This document shows, piece by piece, positions 25,800 to 36,256 of a stretch of 64,000 bases of DNA. A model generated the notes under the pieces. That model searched no databases. It saw only the letters and a list, made by a program, of their open reading frames with translations, and was not told the origin of the DNA. The position numbers and the translations under genes were made by a program. Origin of the DNA: Ideonella benzenivorans (GTDB taxonomy: Bacteria; Pseudomonadota; Gammaproteobacteria; Burkholderiales; Burkholderiaceae_C); assembly GCF_020387415.1 (NCBI RefSeq), contig NZ_JAGWCB010000014.1, forward strand, positions 1-64,000. The letters are read 5' to 3'. Position 1 is the first letter of the stretch, and every line of letters begins with the position of its first letter.

Positions 25800-27269
25800 T
25801 CAGGGGCGGGCGGCCCCGCCGCCGGTCAGCCCCGGCGTGGCCGCGGCCACCGTCTGATCGGTCCAGCCGCCGCCCAGCACCTTGTAGAGCGTCACCAGGT
25901 TGCTCGCCCGGGTCAGCTCGACGCTGATCAGGCCCTGCTGCGCCGCGTACAGCGTGCGTTGCGCATCCAGCAGTGTCAGGTAGCTGTCCACCCCGTGCTG
26001 GAAGCGGGCCTGCGACAGGTTCAGGCTCTGCTGCGAGGCGTCGACCAGCCGCGCCTGGGCGCCGCGCCGGTCGTTGATCGTCGAACGCACGGCCAGTGCG
26101 TCGGCCACCTCCCGAAAGGCCGACTGGATGGACTTCTCGTACTGGGCCACCGTGATGTCCCGCTCGGCCCGGGCGCTGTCCAAGGTCGCCTGGTTGCTGC
26201 CGGCGTCGAACAGCGGCAGCGTGATCTGCGGCGCGAACGACCAGACCCCATGCCCGCTCTTGAAGAGCTCGCTCAACTGGCTGCTGCTGTAGCCGGCCGA
26301 GGCCGTCAGGCTGATGCGCGGGAAGAAGGCCGCCCGGGCCGCACCGATGCTGGCGTTGGCCGCCCGCAGCGCATGCTCAGCCGACCGGATGTCCGGGCGG
26401 CGGGTCAGCAAGTCCGAGGGCAGGCCCACCGGCAGCTCGTCCCGCGCACCGAACACCTGCGCCAGCACCTCGGTCGAGGGCGGCGGCAACAGCTCGGCCG
26501 GCACATCGGTGCCCACCACCAGCGCCAGCGCATTGCGGGCCTGGGCCACCTGGGCGGTGTAGGCGGCCACATCGACCCGGGCCGATTCCAGGCTGGTCTG
26601 CATCTGCCGCAGGGTCAGCTCGGAAGCCGAGCCCAGCGCATGGCTGCGCTGGGTCAGCTCGTAGCTGGTCTGGCGGGTGGCCAGCGTCTGCTCGGCCAGC
26701 CTCAACAGGGCAGCATCGGCCGCCAGGCTCAGGTAGTTGCTGGCCACCTCGGCCACCAGGCTGATGCGGGTCGTCTGGGCCGCCTCGGCCGTGCCGAGGT
26801 AGGCCTGCAGCGCCTGCTCGTTGAGACTGCGCACCCGGCCGAACAGGTCCAGCTCGTAGGCGGCAAAGCCGATCCCGGCACTGTAGGCGTGCGTGACCTC
26901 GACCTGACCGGTGCCGCTCTGATCCTTGGCGAGCCGGTTGCCGCTGCCATCCGCCGTGGCGTTCACGGCAGGGAACAACTCGGCGCGTTGGATGCGGTAG
27001 GTGGCGCGCGACTTCTCGATGTTGAGCAAGGCCACGCGCAGATCGCGGTTGTGGTCCAGTGCCATCGCGATCAGCTTGCGCAGCCGCGCGTCGGCAAAGA
27101 AGTCCTGCCAGCCCAAGTCGGCGGTGGCCACACCGCTGGCCGCCGTCGGCGCGGCCAGCGGGTAGTCCTGCGCCACGGGCGAGGCCGGACGTTCGTAGGC
27201 AGGCATCAGCGTGCAGCCGGTCAGCAGGGCCAGCGCGGACGCCGCCAGAGAGAAGGTTCCTCGTGTCAT
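25800..27269 (-). CDS. RND efflux outer membrane lipoprotein (NodT family)
   Basis: 489 residues. Lipoprotein signal with lipobox (LALLTGC), then two OEP domains starting [18 protein letters not shown] and ending [11 protein letters not shown], the usual C-terminal end of the family. ATG at 27269 is preceded by GGAGGTG in the final codons of the pump gene, and the two genes are one base apart. It is the exit duct of the tripartite pump encoded upstream. Confidence 0.92.
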   Translation of the reverse strand: MTRGTFSLAASALALLTGCTLMPAYERPASPVAQDYPLAAPTAASGVATADLGWQDFFADARLRKLIAMALDHNRDLRVALLNIEKSRATYRIQRAELFPAVNATADGSGNRLAKDQSGTGQVEVTHAYSAGIGFAAYELDLFGRVRSLNEQALQAYLGTAEAAQTTRISLVAEVASNYLSLAADAALLRLAEQTLATRQTSYELTQRSHALGSASELTLRQMQTSLESARVDVAAYTAQVAQARNALALVVGTDVPAELLPPPSTEVLAQVFGARDELPVGLPSDLLTRRPDIRSAEHALRAANASIGAARAAFFPRISLTASAGYSSSQLSELFKSGHGVWSFAPQITLPLFDAGSNQATLDSARAERDITVAQYEKSIQSAFREVADALAVRSTINDRRGAQARLVDASQQSLNLSQARFQHGVDSYLTLLDAQRTLYAAQQGLISVELTRASNLVTLYKVLGGGWTDQTVAAATPGLTGGGAARP

Positions 27270-27270
27270 C

Positions 27271-30200
27271 TCAATGCACCTCCGCGGTGGTGGAACGGGA
27301 GACCGCGGCAGGCGGCTCGCCCGCCGGTGTCCGGTTGAAGAGCCGCATCACCACCACGAAAAACAGCGGCACGAAGAAGATGGCCAGGAAGGTGCCCGTC
27401 AGCATGCCGCCGATCACGGCGTTGCCCAGCGCGTTCTGCGCCCCGGAACCGGCGCCGCTGTTGTGGGCCAGCGGCAGGATGCCCAGCACGAAGGCCAGCG
27501 AGGTCATCACGATCGGACGCAGCCGCAGACGGGCCGCCTCGATCGCGGCCTCCACATAGGACTTGCCCTGCGTGGTCAGCTCCTTGGCGAACTCGATGAT
27601 CAGGATGGCGTTCTTGCTGGCCAGACCAACCGTGGTCAGCAGACCCACCTGGAAGTACACGTCGTTGAGCTTCCAGGTCAGCATGGCTGAGACCAGCGTG
27701 CCCAGCACGCCCAGCGGGACCACCAGCACCACCGCGAACGGAATGGACCAGCTCTCATACAGCGCCGCCAGGCACAGGAACACGATCAGGATGGAGATCG
27801 CATACAGCGCCAGGGCCTGCGAGCCGGCCTGCCGCTCCTGCAGCGACACGCCGGTCCATTCGTAGCCGATGCCCTTGGGCAGCTGGGCCACGAGCTTCTC
27901 CATCGTGTCCATCACCTCCCCGCTGGAGGCCACGCCCGGCAGCGCCATACCCAGGATCTCCACCGACGGAGAGCCGTTGTAGCGCTCCAGACGGGGCGAG
28001 CCCGTGGTCCAGTGGCCCGAGGCGAAGGTGTCGAAACGCACCATCTCGCCCGCACTGTTGCGCGCGTACCAGCGCTGCAGATCCTCCGGCACCATGCGGT
28101 AGGGCGCATCGCCCTGCAGGTAGATCTTCTTGACGCGCCCCTTGTCGATGAAGTCATCGACATAGGCGCTGCCCCAGGCGGCCGACAGCACGTTGTTGAT
28201 ATCCCCCAGCGAGAGGCCTTGCGCCGTGGCCTTGGACTGGTCGATCTTCACCGCGTACTGCGGGGTGTCGTCCATGCCATTCGGGCGCAGACCAACGATG
28301 CCCTTCTCCTTGGCGGCCAGGCCCAGCAGCTGGTTGCGGGCCTGCATCAGGGCCTCATGGCCCAGGTTGGCGCGGTCCTGCAGCATCAGGTCGAAGCCGG
28401 TGGCATTGCCCAGCTCGGCCACCGCCGGCGGCATGAAGGCATACACCGAGGCGTCCCGGATCAGCGTGAACGCCTTCAGGGCCTTGGCGACCACCGCATC
28501 GGCCTTGAGCTCGGGCGAGGTGCGCTCGTCCCAGGGCTTGAGCTTGACGAAGGCAATGCCCATGTTCTGGCCCCGGCCCGAGAAGCTGAAGCCGCTCACG
28601 GTCATCACCGATTCCACGGCGTCCTTCTGGTCCACCAGATAGTGGTGCTCGACCTGCTTGAGGACCTCGATGCCGCGCTCCTGCGTGGCGGTTGGCGGCA
28701 GCTGCACCAGCGTGAAGACGATGCCCTGGTCCTCATCAGGCAAAAATCCCTTGGGCAGCTTGGTGTAGGCCCCCACGACCAGCAGGGACAGCAGGCCGTA
28801 GATCAGCAGATAGCGTCGGCTGCGGCCCAGCACATGGCCGACCGCCCCCTCGTAGGCCCGGCTGCTGCGCTTGAAGGTCCGGTTGAACCAGCCGAAGAAA
28901 CCGGCCGTGGCCTCCTGGTGGCCCTTTTCGACCGGCTTGAGCAGGGTCGCACACAGGGCCGGCGTCAGCACGATGGCGGTCAGCACCGACAAGGTCATCG
29001 CCGCCACAATGGTGATCGAGAACTGGCGGTAGATCACCCCGGTGGAGCCCGGGAAGAAGGCCATCGGCACGAACACCGCGGCCAGTACCAGGGCCACGCC
29101 CACCAGCGCGCCGGTGATCTGGCCCATGGACTTCTTGGTCGCCTCCTTGGGCGAGAGCCCCTCCTCGCTCATCACCCGCTCGACGTTCTCCACCACCACG
29201 ATGGCGTCGTCCACCAGCAGGCCGATGGCGAGCACCATCGCGAACATGGTCAGGGTGTTGATCGTGAAGCCCGTGGCCAGCAGCACACCGAAGGTGCCCA
29301 GCAAGACCACCGGCACCGCGATCGTCGGGATCAGCGTGGCGCGGAAGTTCTGCAGGAACAGGTACATCACCAGGAACACCAGCACGACGGCCTCGCCCAG
29401 GGTCTTGACGACCTCTTCGACGGCGATGCGCACGAACGGCGTGGTGTCGTAGGGCGTGACCACCTGCATGCCCTGCGGGAAGTAGGGCGACAATTCATCG
29501 AGCCGGGCCTGCACGGCCTTGATCGTGTCCAGCGCATTGGCCCCGGTGGCCAGCTTGATGGCCAGACCGGCGGAGGGCTGTCCATTGAAGCGGCCGACGA
29601 CGGCGTAGTTCTCGCCGCCCAGTTCCACCCGCGCCACGTCCGACAGGAACACGCGCGAGCCATCGGCCTGCGTGCGCAGCAGGATGGCCTTGAACTGGTC
29701 CACCGTCTGCAGCCGCGTCTGGGCCGTGATGGTGGCGTTGAGTTGCTGCCCCTTGACGGAAGGAGCACCGCCGAACTCGCCGGCCGAGACCTGCGCGTTC
29801 TGTGCCTGGATGGCCGCCGAGACATCGGCCGGCGTCAGCTTGTACTGGTTGAGCTTGCTCGGGTCCAGCCAGATGCGCATCGCGTACTGGGCCCCGAAGA
29901 GCTGCGTCTCACCGACCCCTGGCACACGGCTCATCGGGTCCTGGATGTAGGCCGCCACATAGTCGCTCAGGTCGGAGGCCGACATCTTGCCGTCCTTCGA
30001 GATGAAGGCCAGCACCGCCAGGAAGTTGGTCGAGGACTTGGTGACCTTGACCCCCTGCGCCTGAACGGCCGATGGCAGCAGAGGCGTGGCCAAGGCCAGC
30101 TTGTTCTGCACCTGCACCTGGGCGGTGTCCGGGTTGGTGCCGTTCTCGAAGGTCAGCGTGATCTGCACGTTGCCGGTCGAGTCGCTGGTGGAGGCCATGT

Positions 30201-30429
30201 ACAGCAGGTGGTCCAGGCCCTGCATCTTCTGCTCGATGACCTGGGTGACGGTATCCTCCAGCGTCTTGGCAGAGGCGCCGGGATAGGTGGCCGTGATGGC
30301 CACCGCGGGTGGCGCGATGCTCGGATACTGCGCCACCGGCAAGGCGTGGATGGCCATCGCGCCGGCCAGCATCGTGACGATGGCCAGCACCCAGGCGAAG
30401 ATGGGCCGGTCAATGAAAAAACGAGCCAT
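27271..30429 (-). CDS. RND multidrug efflux pump (HAE-1 family, AcrB/MexB-like)
   Basis: 1052 residues, standard for HAE-1 pumps. It begins [20 protein letters not shown]. The proton-relay aspartates are in [18 protein letters not shown] on helix 4, and the lysine and threonine relay region [17 protein letters not shown] on helix 10. Large periplasmic docking and porter loops follow helices 1 and 7. It exports hydrophobic drugs, dyes or solvents using the proton gradient together with the adaptor and outer membrane factor encoded on either side. Closest named subfamily (MexB, TtgB, BpeB) cannot be settled by eye. Confidence 0.95.
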   Translation of the reverse strand: MARFFIDRPIFAWVLAIVTMLAGAMAIHALPVAQYPSIAPPAVAITATYPGASAKTLEDTVTQVIEQKMQGLDHLLYMASTSDSTGNVQITLTFENGTNPDTAQVQVQNKLALATPLLPSAVQAQGVKVTKSSTNFLAVLAFISKDGKMSASDLSDYVAAYIQDPMSRVPGVGETQLFGAQYAMRIWLDPSKLNQYKLTPADVSAAIQAQNAQVSAGEFGGAPSVKGQQLNATITAQTRLQTVDQFKAILLRTQADGSRVFLSDVARVELGGENYAVVGRFNGQPSAGLAIKLATGANALDTIKAVQARLDELSPYFPQGMQVVTPYDTTPFVRIAVEEVVKTLGEAVVLVFLVMYLFLQNFRATLIPTIAVPVVLLGTFGVLLATGFTINTLTMFAMVLAIGLLVDDAIVVVENVERVMSEEGLSPKEATKKSMGQITGALVGVALVLAAVFVPMAFFPGSTGVIYRQFSITIVAAMTLSVLTAIVLTPALCATLLKPVEKGHQEATAGFFGWFNRTFKRSSRAYEGAVGHVLGRSRRYLLIYGLLSLLVVGAYTKLPKGFLPDEDQGIVFTLVQLPPTATQERGIEVLKQVEHHYLVDQKDAVESVMTVSGFSFSGRGQNMGIAFVKLKPWDERTSPELKADAVVAKALKAFTLIRDASVYAFMPPAVAELGNATGFDLMLQDRANLGHEALMQARNQLLGLAAKEKGIVGLRPNGMDDTPQYAVKIDQSKATAQGLSLGDINNVLSAAWGSAYVDDFIDKGRVKKIYLQGDAPYRMVPEDLQRWYARNSAGEMVRFDTFASGHWTTGSPRLERYNGSPSVEILGMALPGVASSGEVMDTMEKLVAQLPKGIGYEWTGVSLQERQAGSQALALYAISILIVFLCLAALYESWSIPFAVVLVVPLGVLGTLVSAMLTWKLNDVYFQVGLLTTVGLASKNAILIIEFAKELTTQGKSYVEAAIEAARLRLRPIVMTSLAFVLGILPLAHNSGAGSGAQNALGNAVIGGMLTGTFLAIFFVPLFFVVVMRLFNRTPAGEPPAAVSRSTTAEVH

Positions 30430-30453
30430 GGTGTGTGTTTCTCCCGGGCCGGG

Positions 30454-31644
30454 TCAGTGTTCAGCCGGGGCCGAGGGTGCGGCCTTCGGCGGCGTGGGTC
30501 CGGCGGAGGCCGGCAGGACCTCCACGGTCTGGCCCGGGCGCACCTTCTGCAGGCCATCGATCACCAGCCGGTCCCCGGCCTTGAGGCCCGCACTGACCAG
30601 CCACTGGTCACCCATCGTCTGGCCGGTCTGCAGGACGCGCAGCTCGATCTTGTTGTCGGCCGTCACCACATAGGCGGTGGGCTGGCCCTTGTTGTCGCGC
30701 ACGATGGCGCGCTGGGGCACCGCGATGGCGTCCTCGGCCACGGCCTGCTGGATGACCGCCCGCACATACATGCCGGGCAGCAGCTCGCCCTTGGGGTTGG
30801 GAAACTCGGCTCGCAGCGTGACGGCCCCGGTGCCCTCGTCCACCGACACCTCCGAGAATCTCAGCGTGCCGGTCTGGGCATAGCGACTGCCATCCTCCAG
30901 CAGCAGCTCAACCTTGGCGCCATTGGCCCCGGCCTGCTTGAGCTGACCGGCCTCCAGCGCCCGCTTGAGCTGCAGCAGTGCCGCGCTGGATTGGGTCACA
31001 TCGACATAGATCGGATCGAGCTGCTGCACCGTGGCCAGGGCCGTGGCCTGGTTGGCCGTCACCAGCGCCCCCGGGCTGACCGTGGAGCGCCCCACCCGGC
31101 CCGCGATGGGCGCGGTGACACGGGTGTAGTCCAGACTGATCTTGGCCGTGGTGAGCGCTGCTCTGGCGCTGTTCACATCGGCCTGGGCCTGCCGACGTGC
31201 GGCAAAGGCGTCGTCCGCATCCTGCTGACTGACCGCCTTGATCTTCACCAGCTCCTGGTAGCGGCCGGCCTTGAGCTGCGCCGTGGCCAGCGTGGCCTCG
31301 CTGCGCTCCAGCGCCGCCTGGGCCGACGCGACCGCGGCCTGGTAGGTGGCGGGGTCGATCTGGTAGAGCACCTCGCCTGCCTTCACCAGGCTGCCCTCGG
31401 TGAAGCTGCGGCGCTGAACGATGCCCGTCACCTGCGGCCGGACCTCCGACACCATCTTGGCCGCCGTGCGCCCCGGCAGCTCGCGCGTGATGGGCAAGGC
31501 CCTGGCCTGCACCGTCACCACCCCCACCTGCGGCACGGCCAGGCTGGGCGGCGGCCCACCCGCCGGCGGTTTGCCGCAGGCCGCCAGCAGCACCGCGGCG
31601 CTGGCCATGGCCAGCAAGCTCTTGGGAAGGGGGAGATGGGTCAT
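30454..31644 (-). CDS. RND efflux periplasmic adaptor lipoprotein (AcrA/MexA-like)
   Basis: About 396 residues. Lipoprotein signal with lipobox AACG, lipoyl halves around VRPQVTGIVQRRSFTEGSL and RVTAPIAGRVGRS, coiled-coil hairpin (about 95-160) and barrel domain. ATG at 31644 begins a standard lipoprotein signal. An ATG at 31665 would prepend acidic residues. It heads the operon adaptor-pump-outer membrane factor-TetR, and its promoter contains a palindromic operator at 31677-31697 facing a divergent TetR gene. Confidence 0.92.
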   Translation of the reverse strand: MTHLPLPKSLLAMASAAVLLAACGKPPAGGPPPSLAVPQVGVVTVQARALPITRELPGRTAAKMVSEVRPQVTGIVQRRSFTEGSLVKAGEVLYQIDPATYQAAVASAQAALERSEATLATAQLKAGRYQELVKIKAVSQQDADDAFAARRQAQADVNSARAALTTAKISLDYTRVTAPIAGRVGRSTVSPGALVTANQATALATVQQLDPIYVDVTQSSAALLQLKRALEAGQLKQAGANGAKVELLLEDGSRYAQTGTLRFSEVSVDEGTGAVTLRAEFPNPKGELLPGMYVRAVIQQAVAEDAIAVPQRAIVRDNKGQPTAYVVTADNKIELRVLQTGQTMGDQWLVSAGLKAGDRLVIDGLQKVRPGQTVEVLPASAGPTPPKAAPSAPAEH

Positions 31645-31676
31645 GGTGGGGTCTCTTTCAGCCATGGGCAAACCTA

Positions 31677-31697
31677 AACTGTACAGTTCGGTATTGT
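31677..31697. promoter_or_regulatory. TetR-type operator before the RND operon (site 1)
   Basis: It contains the perfect 12-bp palindrome AACTGTACAGTT (31677-31688) followed by CGGTATTGT. Nineteen of 21 positions are identical to 32992-33012 upstream of the uspA-like gene. It lies 33 bp upstream of the adaptor start, in the gap to the divergent TetR gene. Confidence 0.7.
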
Positions 31698-31839
31698 ATT
31701 GATGGCCGGCTTAACCTCAAGCCATTCAGGGGGCTTTCTGGGGCTCACCCACCCCACGGGGGCAGCGGCCCCGTGCACAATCACACGGCCCACCACCCCG
31801 CCTGACGGTTTCCACCCGGGGCAGACCCCACAGCAACAG

Positions 31840-32451
31840 ATGCGCACCAAGAGTGAAGAACGCCGGCAGCACATCCTGGCCATCGCCGCCGAGGTGTTCC
31901 GGGAAGTCGGTTTCGAGAAGGCCTCCATGGCCGAGATCGCCTCACGCGTGGGCGGCTCCAAGGCCACCCTCTACAACTACTTCCCCTCCAAGGACGAGCT
32001 GTTTGTCGCCGTGATGGAGCACGCGGCCGAACGGCTGATCGGCTCCGTGTTCGAGCGGCTCCAACGGCCCGGCCCCGTGCAGCAGGTGTTGCTGGAAACC
32101 GGTGTGGACTACCTGTTGGGCCTGCTCTCGCCGGAGATGGTGGCCATCCAACGCATGGCGACGCACGAGGGCGATCGCAGCGAGGTGGGCCGCCTGGTGT
32201 ATGAAAAGGGCATCTCGCGGGGCTGGTCCCAGATGCGCGACTACCTCGCCGCGGCCTTCCAGGCCGCTGGGCAGCCGAAGACAGATGCCGGCGTGGCCGC
32301 CTGGCACTTCAAGGCTCTGATGGAAGCGGAACTGCGGGAGCCCCGCATGCTGGGCGTCTACCGCACGGCCCCGTCACGGGCCCAGGCCACCAAGGCGGTG
32401 CAGCGGGCCTTGACGGTCTGGCTGCGGGGCTACGGGTTGGCCGCCGACTGA
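31840..32451 (+). CDS. TetR-family regulator divergent from the RND operon
   Basis: 203 residues. The helix-turn-helix (MAEIASRVGGSKATLYNYFPSK, about residues 30-51) is followed by a C-terminal domain of AcrR/TetR_C type. ATG at 31840 is the first start that keeps the canonical RTKSEERRQHILAIAAEVF N-terminus. Divergent position with the palindrome at 31677 between the genes marks it as the local repressor of the pump. The same operator before the uspA-like gene suggests a second target. Confidence 0.85.
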   Translation: MRTKSEERRQHILAIAAEVFREVGFEKASMAEIASRVGGSKATLYNYFPSKDELFVAVMEHAAERLIGSVFERLQRPGPVQQVLLETGVDYLLGLLSPEMVAIQRMATHEGDRSEVGRLVYEKGISRGWSQMRDYLAAAFQAAGQPKTDAGVAAWHFKALMEAELREPRMLGVYRTAPSRAQATKAVQRALTVWLRGYGLAAD

Positions 32452-32479
32452 GGCCCACCGCGCGGGCCCTCAGTCGGCC

Positions 32480-32917
32480 TCAGCGATAGACCAGCACCGG
32501 CACGCGGCAGTGCGTCAGCACCTTGCGGGTCTCACTGCCCAGCAGCCAGGCATCCAGACCATGGCGCCCGTGGGACGCCATGAACACCAAATCGCATCCT
32601 AGGGACTCGGCGGCTTCGACGATCAGTTGCCAGGGCTGCTCGCCCTGCGCCATCTGCCAGGTGGCCTGCACGCCGGCGGCCTCCAGCACACGCTGGGCGG
32701 CATCCAGCGGCGGCTCGGGCAGCACCTCCGGCGCCGGGTCACGGGCCCAGACGGGCGTGGGGCGCACGCCACGGTAGAACGGCAGCGCAGCCGACGCGAC
32801 GTGGAACACCGTCACCCGCGCGCCGGTGGCACGGGCCCACTCGGCTGCAGCCGCCACAGCGCGCAGAGACAAGTCCGAGCCATCGGTCGGCACCAGGATG
32901 TGCTGAAACACGCTCAC
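32480..32917 (-). CDS. universal stress protein (UspA family)
   Basis: 145 residues, single Usp domain: HILVPTDGSDLSLRAVAAA at the start and the ATP-loop-like region DLVFMASHGRHGLDAWLLGS near the end, which resembles the G-2x-G-9x-G(S/T) motif. The start is GTG at 32917 with GGAAG upstream. The same TetR-type operator as before the RND pump sits about 75-95 bp upstream, so its expression is probably tied to pump induction. It is separated from the ABC cluster by the terminator at 33022-33048. Confidence 0.85.
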   Translation of the reverse strand: MSVFQHILVPTDGSDLSLRAVAAAAEWARATGARVTVFHVASAALPFYRGVRPTPVWARDPAPEVLPEPPLDAAQRVLEAAGVQATWQMAQGEQPWQLIVEAAESLGCDLVFMASHGRHGLDAWLLGSETRKVLTHCRVPVLVYR

Positions 32918-32991
32918 GTCGTCTTCCTTTCCCCACAGCGACTTCCCCGGGGCCCTTCGCTCCCGGCCGAATCAGACTGCCACTATAAATG

Positions 32992-33012
32992 AACTGTACC
33001 GTTCAGTATTGT
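32992..33012. promoter_or_regulatory. TetR-type operator before the uspA-like gene (site 2)
   Basis: AACTGTACCGTTC followed by AGTATTGT, differing from site 1 (31677-31697) at two of 21 positions and in the same orientation relative to the controlled minus-strand gene. With flanking bases (32990-33005) it forms an imperfect 16-bp palindrome of the form TGAAC-N6-GTTCA. Confidence 0.65.
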
Positions 33013-33021
33013 TTTTGGCAC

Positions 33022-33048
33022 AAAAAAGCCGCTGGAATGCCAGCGGCT
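33022..33048 (-). terminator. rho-independent terminator of the second BMP-ABC operon
   Basis: Read leftwards: AGCCGCTGG-CATT-CCAGCGGCT followed by six Ts in total. A perfect 9-bp stem, tetraloop and U-tract, 20 bp after the BMP gene stop. Confidence 0.9.
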
Positions 33049-33067
33049 TCGGTGGTCAGCGACCGGC

Positions 33068-34234
33068 TTACTTGGCGCCCGGCACCTTGCCTTCCACGCC
33101 CTTGACGTAGTACTTCACGCCGCCCAGGAAGGCGTCGTCAGCGACCTTGTCCTTCTCCAGCACCACCTTGCCGGTGTTGTCGGAGATCGGGCCCTTCCAG
33201 ATCACGAAGCTGCCGTCCTTCAAGCCTTCCTTGATCTTGGCGACCTTGTCCTTGACCTCGGCCGGCACGTCGTCGGCGATGGAGACCAGGTCCACCATGC
33301 CTTCCTTGACGCCCCACCAGGTCTGCTCGGTCTTCCAGGTGCCGGCCAGCATGTCCTTGGCGGCCTTCACGTAGTACGGTGTCCAGTTGATGATGGACGA
33401 AGCCAGGTGGGCCTTCGGACCGTAGGACTTCATGTCGCTGTCCCAGCCGAAGGCGCGCTTGCCCTTCTCTTCCGCGGTCTTCAACACGGCGGGCGAGTCG
33501 GTGTTCTGCATCAGGATGTCGGCGCCGCCGTTGATCAAGGCGGTGGCGGCTTCGGTTTCCTTGGGCGGATCGAACCACTGGTTGACCCAGACCACCTTGG
33601 TCTTGACCTTCGGGTTCACGCTCTGGGCGCCCAGGGTGAAGCTGTCGATGTTGCGGATCACCTCGGGGATGGGCACCGAACCGACCACGCCCAGCACGTT
33701 GGACTTGGTCATCGAGCCGGCGATCACGCCCGCCAGGTAGGCACCTTCGTAGGTGCGGGCGTCGTAAGTGCGCAGGTTGTCAGCGGTCTTGTAGCCGGTG
33801 GCGTGCTCGAACTTGACGTCCTTGTGGTCGGCCGCGACCTTCAGCATCGGCTCCATGTAGCCGAAGGAGGTGCCGAAGATGATCTTGTTGCCCTGGGCGG
33901 CCAGGTCGTTGAAGACGCGCTCGGCGTCCGCGCCTTCGGGCACGTTCTCAACAAAGGTCGTCTGGACCTTGTCGCCCAATTCCGCCTCCAGCGCCTTGCG
34001 GGCGCTGTCGTGGGCGAAGGTCCAACCCCCGTCGCCGACCGGGCCGATGTAGGTGAAGGCGATCTTCAACGGCTCGGCCTTGGCTTCGGCCGAAGCGGCA
34101 GCGGAAGCAGGCTCGGCAGCCGCCGGTGCCGCTTCTTCCTTCTTGCCACATCCCACGAGGGCAGCGGTGGCCGCCAGCGTGGTCCAGCCGGCCAGCTTGA
34201 GCAGGCGGCGCTTCGAGGTCACGTTGTGATTCAT
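33068..34234 (-). CDS. BMP-family periplasmic binding protein (nucleoside/purine ABC importer 2)
   Basis: 388 residues. The signal sequence contains a lipobox-like AALVGCGKK, suggesting a lipoprotein or membrane-tethered form, then an Ala/Glu-rich spacer and the BMP fold (KIAFTYIGPVGDGGWTFAHD, LAGVIAGSMTKSNVLGVVGS, AFGWDSDMKSYGPKAHLAS). It is the last gene of the leftward operon Tsx channel-ATPase-permease-permease-binding protein. It is more distant from the binding protein of importer 1 (15294) than a recent duplicate would be. Linked guanine deaminase and xanthine dehydrogenase genes favour a purine base or nucleoside as ligand. Confidence 0.9.
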   Translation of the reverse strand: MNHNVTSKRRLLKLAGWTTLAATAALVGCGKKEEAAPAAAEPASAAASAEAKAEPLKIAFTYIGPVGDGGWTFAHDSARKALEAELGDKVQTTFVENVPEGADAERVFNDLAAQGNKIIFGTSFGYMEPMLKVAADHKDVKFEHATGYKTADNLRTYDARTYEGAYLAGVIAGSMTKSNVLGVVGSVPIPEVIRNIDSFTLGAQSVNPKVKTKVVWVNQWFDPPKETEAATALINGGADILMQNTDSPAVLKTAEEKGKRAFGWDSDMKSYGPKAHLASSIINWTPYYVKAAKDMLAGTWKTEQTWWGVKEGMVDLVSIADDVPAEVKDKVAKIKEGLKDGSFVIWKGPISDNTGKVVLEKDKVADDAFLGGVKYYVKGVEGKVPGAK

Positions 34235-34271
34235 GAATTCTCCATGGAGGAACTGCGAAGGAAACGAGGCG

Positions 34272-35192
34272 TCACTGCCCCGGTGAGAAAGGTTTGCCCA
34301 GCGAGGCCGGCATGTTGACCCGGATCCAGGTTGGGTTGCGCGAGATCAGCACCAGCACCAAGATGGTGGCCAGGTAGGGCAGCATGGTCAGCCACTGGCT
34401 GGGCAGTTGCACGCCCTCGCCCTGCAGGTAGAACTGCAGCATGGTGACCCCGCCGAACAGGTAGGCGCCCACCAGCACGCGGGCCGGCCGCCAGGTGGCG
34501 AAGGTGGTCAGGGCCAGCGCAATCCAGCCGCGGCCGGAGACCATGCCCTCCACCCACAGCGGGGTGTAGATCACGGACAGATAGGCTCCCGCCACGCCGC
34601 ACAGCGCGCCGCCCACCACCACCGCCAGCAGACGGATGCGGCGCACCGGATAACCCAGCGCATGGGCCGACTCGGGCGACTCGCCCACCGCCCGCAGGAT
34701 CAGGCCGGCGCGCGAACGGTAGAGGAACCAGGCCAGAAAGATCGCCAGCGCGATGGTCAGGTAGACCAGCGGGTGGTGGCGGAACAGGGCCGGGCCGACG
34801 AAGGGCAGGTCGCTCAGGCCCGGGATGTGCAGCTTGAAGCGCTCGCTCAGCCGGGCCTGGGTGAAGCCGGTGCCGACGAAGGCCGAGAAGCCAGTACCGA
34901 ACATGCTCAACGCCAGGCCGGTGGCGTACTGGTTGGTGTTCAGCCAGATCACCAGCACGCCGAAGATGGCGGCCAGCAGCGCCCCGGCGCCCGCACCGGC
35001 GGCGAAGGCCGCCACATCCGAGCCGGTGTGCACCGCGGTGGCGAAGCCGGCGATCGCGGCCACCAGCATCAGGCCCTCGGCGCCGAGGTTGATGATGCCC
35101 GAGCGTTCGTTGATCAACAGGCCCAGGCCGGCCAGGGCCAGGGCGGTACCCGCGTTCAGCGTGGCCGCCAGCAGCAATGCGAATTCGTTCAT
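34272..35192 (-). CDS. ABC importer 2 permease B
   Basis: 306 residues, BPD_transp_2 family, with RSGIINLGAEGLMLVAAIAG, the conserved permease motif of nucleoside/BMP importers, and about eight membrane helices. ATG at 35192 overlaps the stop of permease A (ATGA), implying coupled translation. The binding-protein gene follows 37 bp downstream. Confidence 0.9.
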   Translation of the reverse strand: MNEFALLLAATLNAGTALALAGLGLLINERSGIINLGAEGLMLVAAIAGFATAVHTGSDVAAFAAGAGAGALLAAIFGVLVIWLNTNQYATGLALSMFGTGFSAFVGTGFTQARLSERFKLHIPGLSDLPFVGPALFRHHPLVYLTIALAIFLAWFLYRSRAGLILRAVGESPESAHALGYPVRRIRLLAVVVGGALCGVAGAYLSVIYTPLWVEGMVSGRGWIALALTTFATWRPARVLVGAYLFGGVTMLQFYLQGEGVQLPSQWLTMLPYLATILVLVLISRNPTWIRVNMPASLGKPFSPGQ

Positions 35193-36256
35193 GCCCGCTC
35201 CCCCGTGACACGCCGGATGCGGTAGTTGATGAGGGTGTCACAGGCCAGCAGCGCGAACAGCAGCAGGCCCTGGAACACGCCGGTCAGCGCCTTGGGCATG
35301 CCCAGCCGGCTCTGCGCCAGCTCGCCGCCGATGTAGAACATGCTCATCAGGATCGAAGAAAACACGATGCCCACCGGGTGCAGACGCCCCACGTAGGCCA
35401 CGATGATGGCCGCAAAGCCATAGCCCACCGGCACATACGGTGTGAGCTGCCCCAGCGGACCGGCAGCTTCCATCGCCCCGGCCAGGCCGGCCATGCCGCC
35501 GGAGATCAGCAGCGCCGACCACAGCGCGGCGCTGGAGGAGAAACCGGCATAGCGCGCGGCTGCCGGCGCCAGCCCGCCCACCTGCAGCGCAAAGCCGCGG
35601 CGGGTGCGGAACAGAAACACCCAGGCCCCTGCCACCGCCACCAGGGCGATCAGCACCCCGATGTTGGCCCGCAGGCCGTCGATCAGGCGGGGCATCTTGG
35701 TGGACGCGGCGAACACCACCGTCTGCGGGAAGTTGTAGCCGTCCGGGTCCTTCCAGGGCCCGTAGACCAACCAGTTGAGCACCTGCACCGCGACGTACAC
35801 CAGCATCAGCGTGACCAGGATCTCACTGGCATTGAACTTGTCGCGCAACCAGGCGGCGATCGCGGCCCAGGCCATGCCGCCCAGCACGCCGGCCAGCAGG
35901 ATGGGCACGATGATCCAGCGCGAAGTGTCGGGCCCGGCCTGCATGGCCACCCAGCCGCCGGCCAGCGCACCCAGCACGTACTGGCCTTCGGCGCCGATGT
36001 TCCAGACATTGGAGCGGAAGCACACCGCCAACCCCAGGCCGATCAACACCAGCGGCACCGCCTTCACGCTCAGCTCGGAGAGCGCATAGGCGCTCTTGAG
36101 CGGCTCGACGAAGAAGGCCTGCAGGCCCTTGGCCGGATCCTTGCCCAAGGCCCAGAACAGGAACACCCCGATCACCACCGTGATGGCCAGCGCCAGCAGC
36201 GGCGAGGCCAGGGACATCCATTTCGACGGCTGCGGCCGCGCTTCAAGCTTCAGCAT
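35189..36256 (-). CDS. ABC importer 2 permease A
   Basis: 355 residues, BPD_transp_2 family, with about ten hydrophobic segments and the motif CFRSNVWNIGAEGQYVLGALAG. It starts 14 bases inside the end of the ATPase gene and ends in ATGA overlap with permease B. The tight overlaps show one transcript. It pairs with permease B to form the channel. Confidence 0.9.
   Translation of the reverse strand: MLKLEARPQPSKWMSLASPLLALAITVVIGVFLFWALGKDPAKGLQAFFVEPLKSAYALSELSVKAVPLVLIGLGLAVCFRSNVWNIGAEGQYVLGALAGGWVAMQAGPDTSRWIIVPILLAGVLGGMAWAAIAAWLRDKFNASEILVTLMLVYVAVQVLNWLVYGPWKDPDGYNFPQTVVFAASTKMPRLIDGLRANIGVLIALVAVAGAWVFLFRTRRGFALQVGGLAPAAARYAGFSSSAALWSALLISGGMAGLAGAMEAAGPLGQLTPYVPVGYGFAAIIVAYVGRLHPVGIVFSSILMSMFYIGGELAQSRLGMPKALTGVFQGLLLFALLACDTLINYRIRRVTGERA

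Noticed and set aside
28012..31677. Very long open frame (over 1200 codons) on the plus strand
   Set aside because: It is antisense to the RND pump and adaptor genes, whose motifs and lengths are textbook. The antisense product is a low-complexity His/Arg/Gln-rich shadow typical of high-GC coding DNA. The same applies to long antisense frames over the MacAB, BMP-ABC and hybrid-kinase genes.
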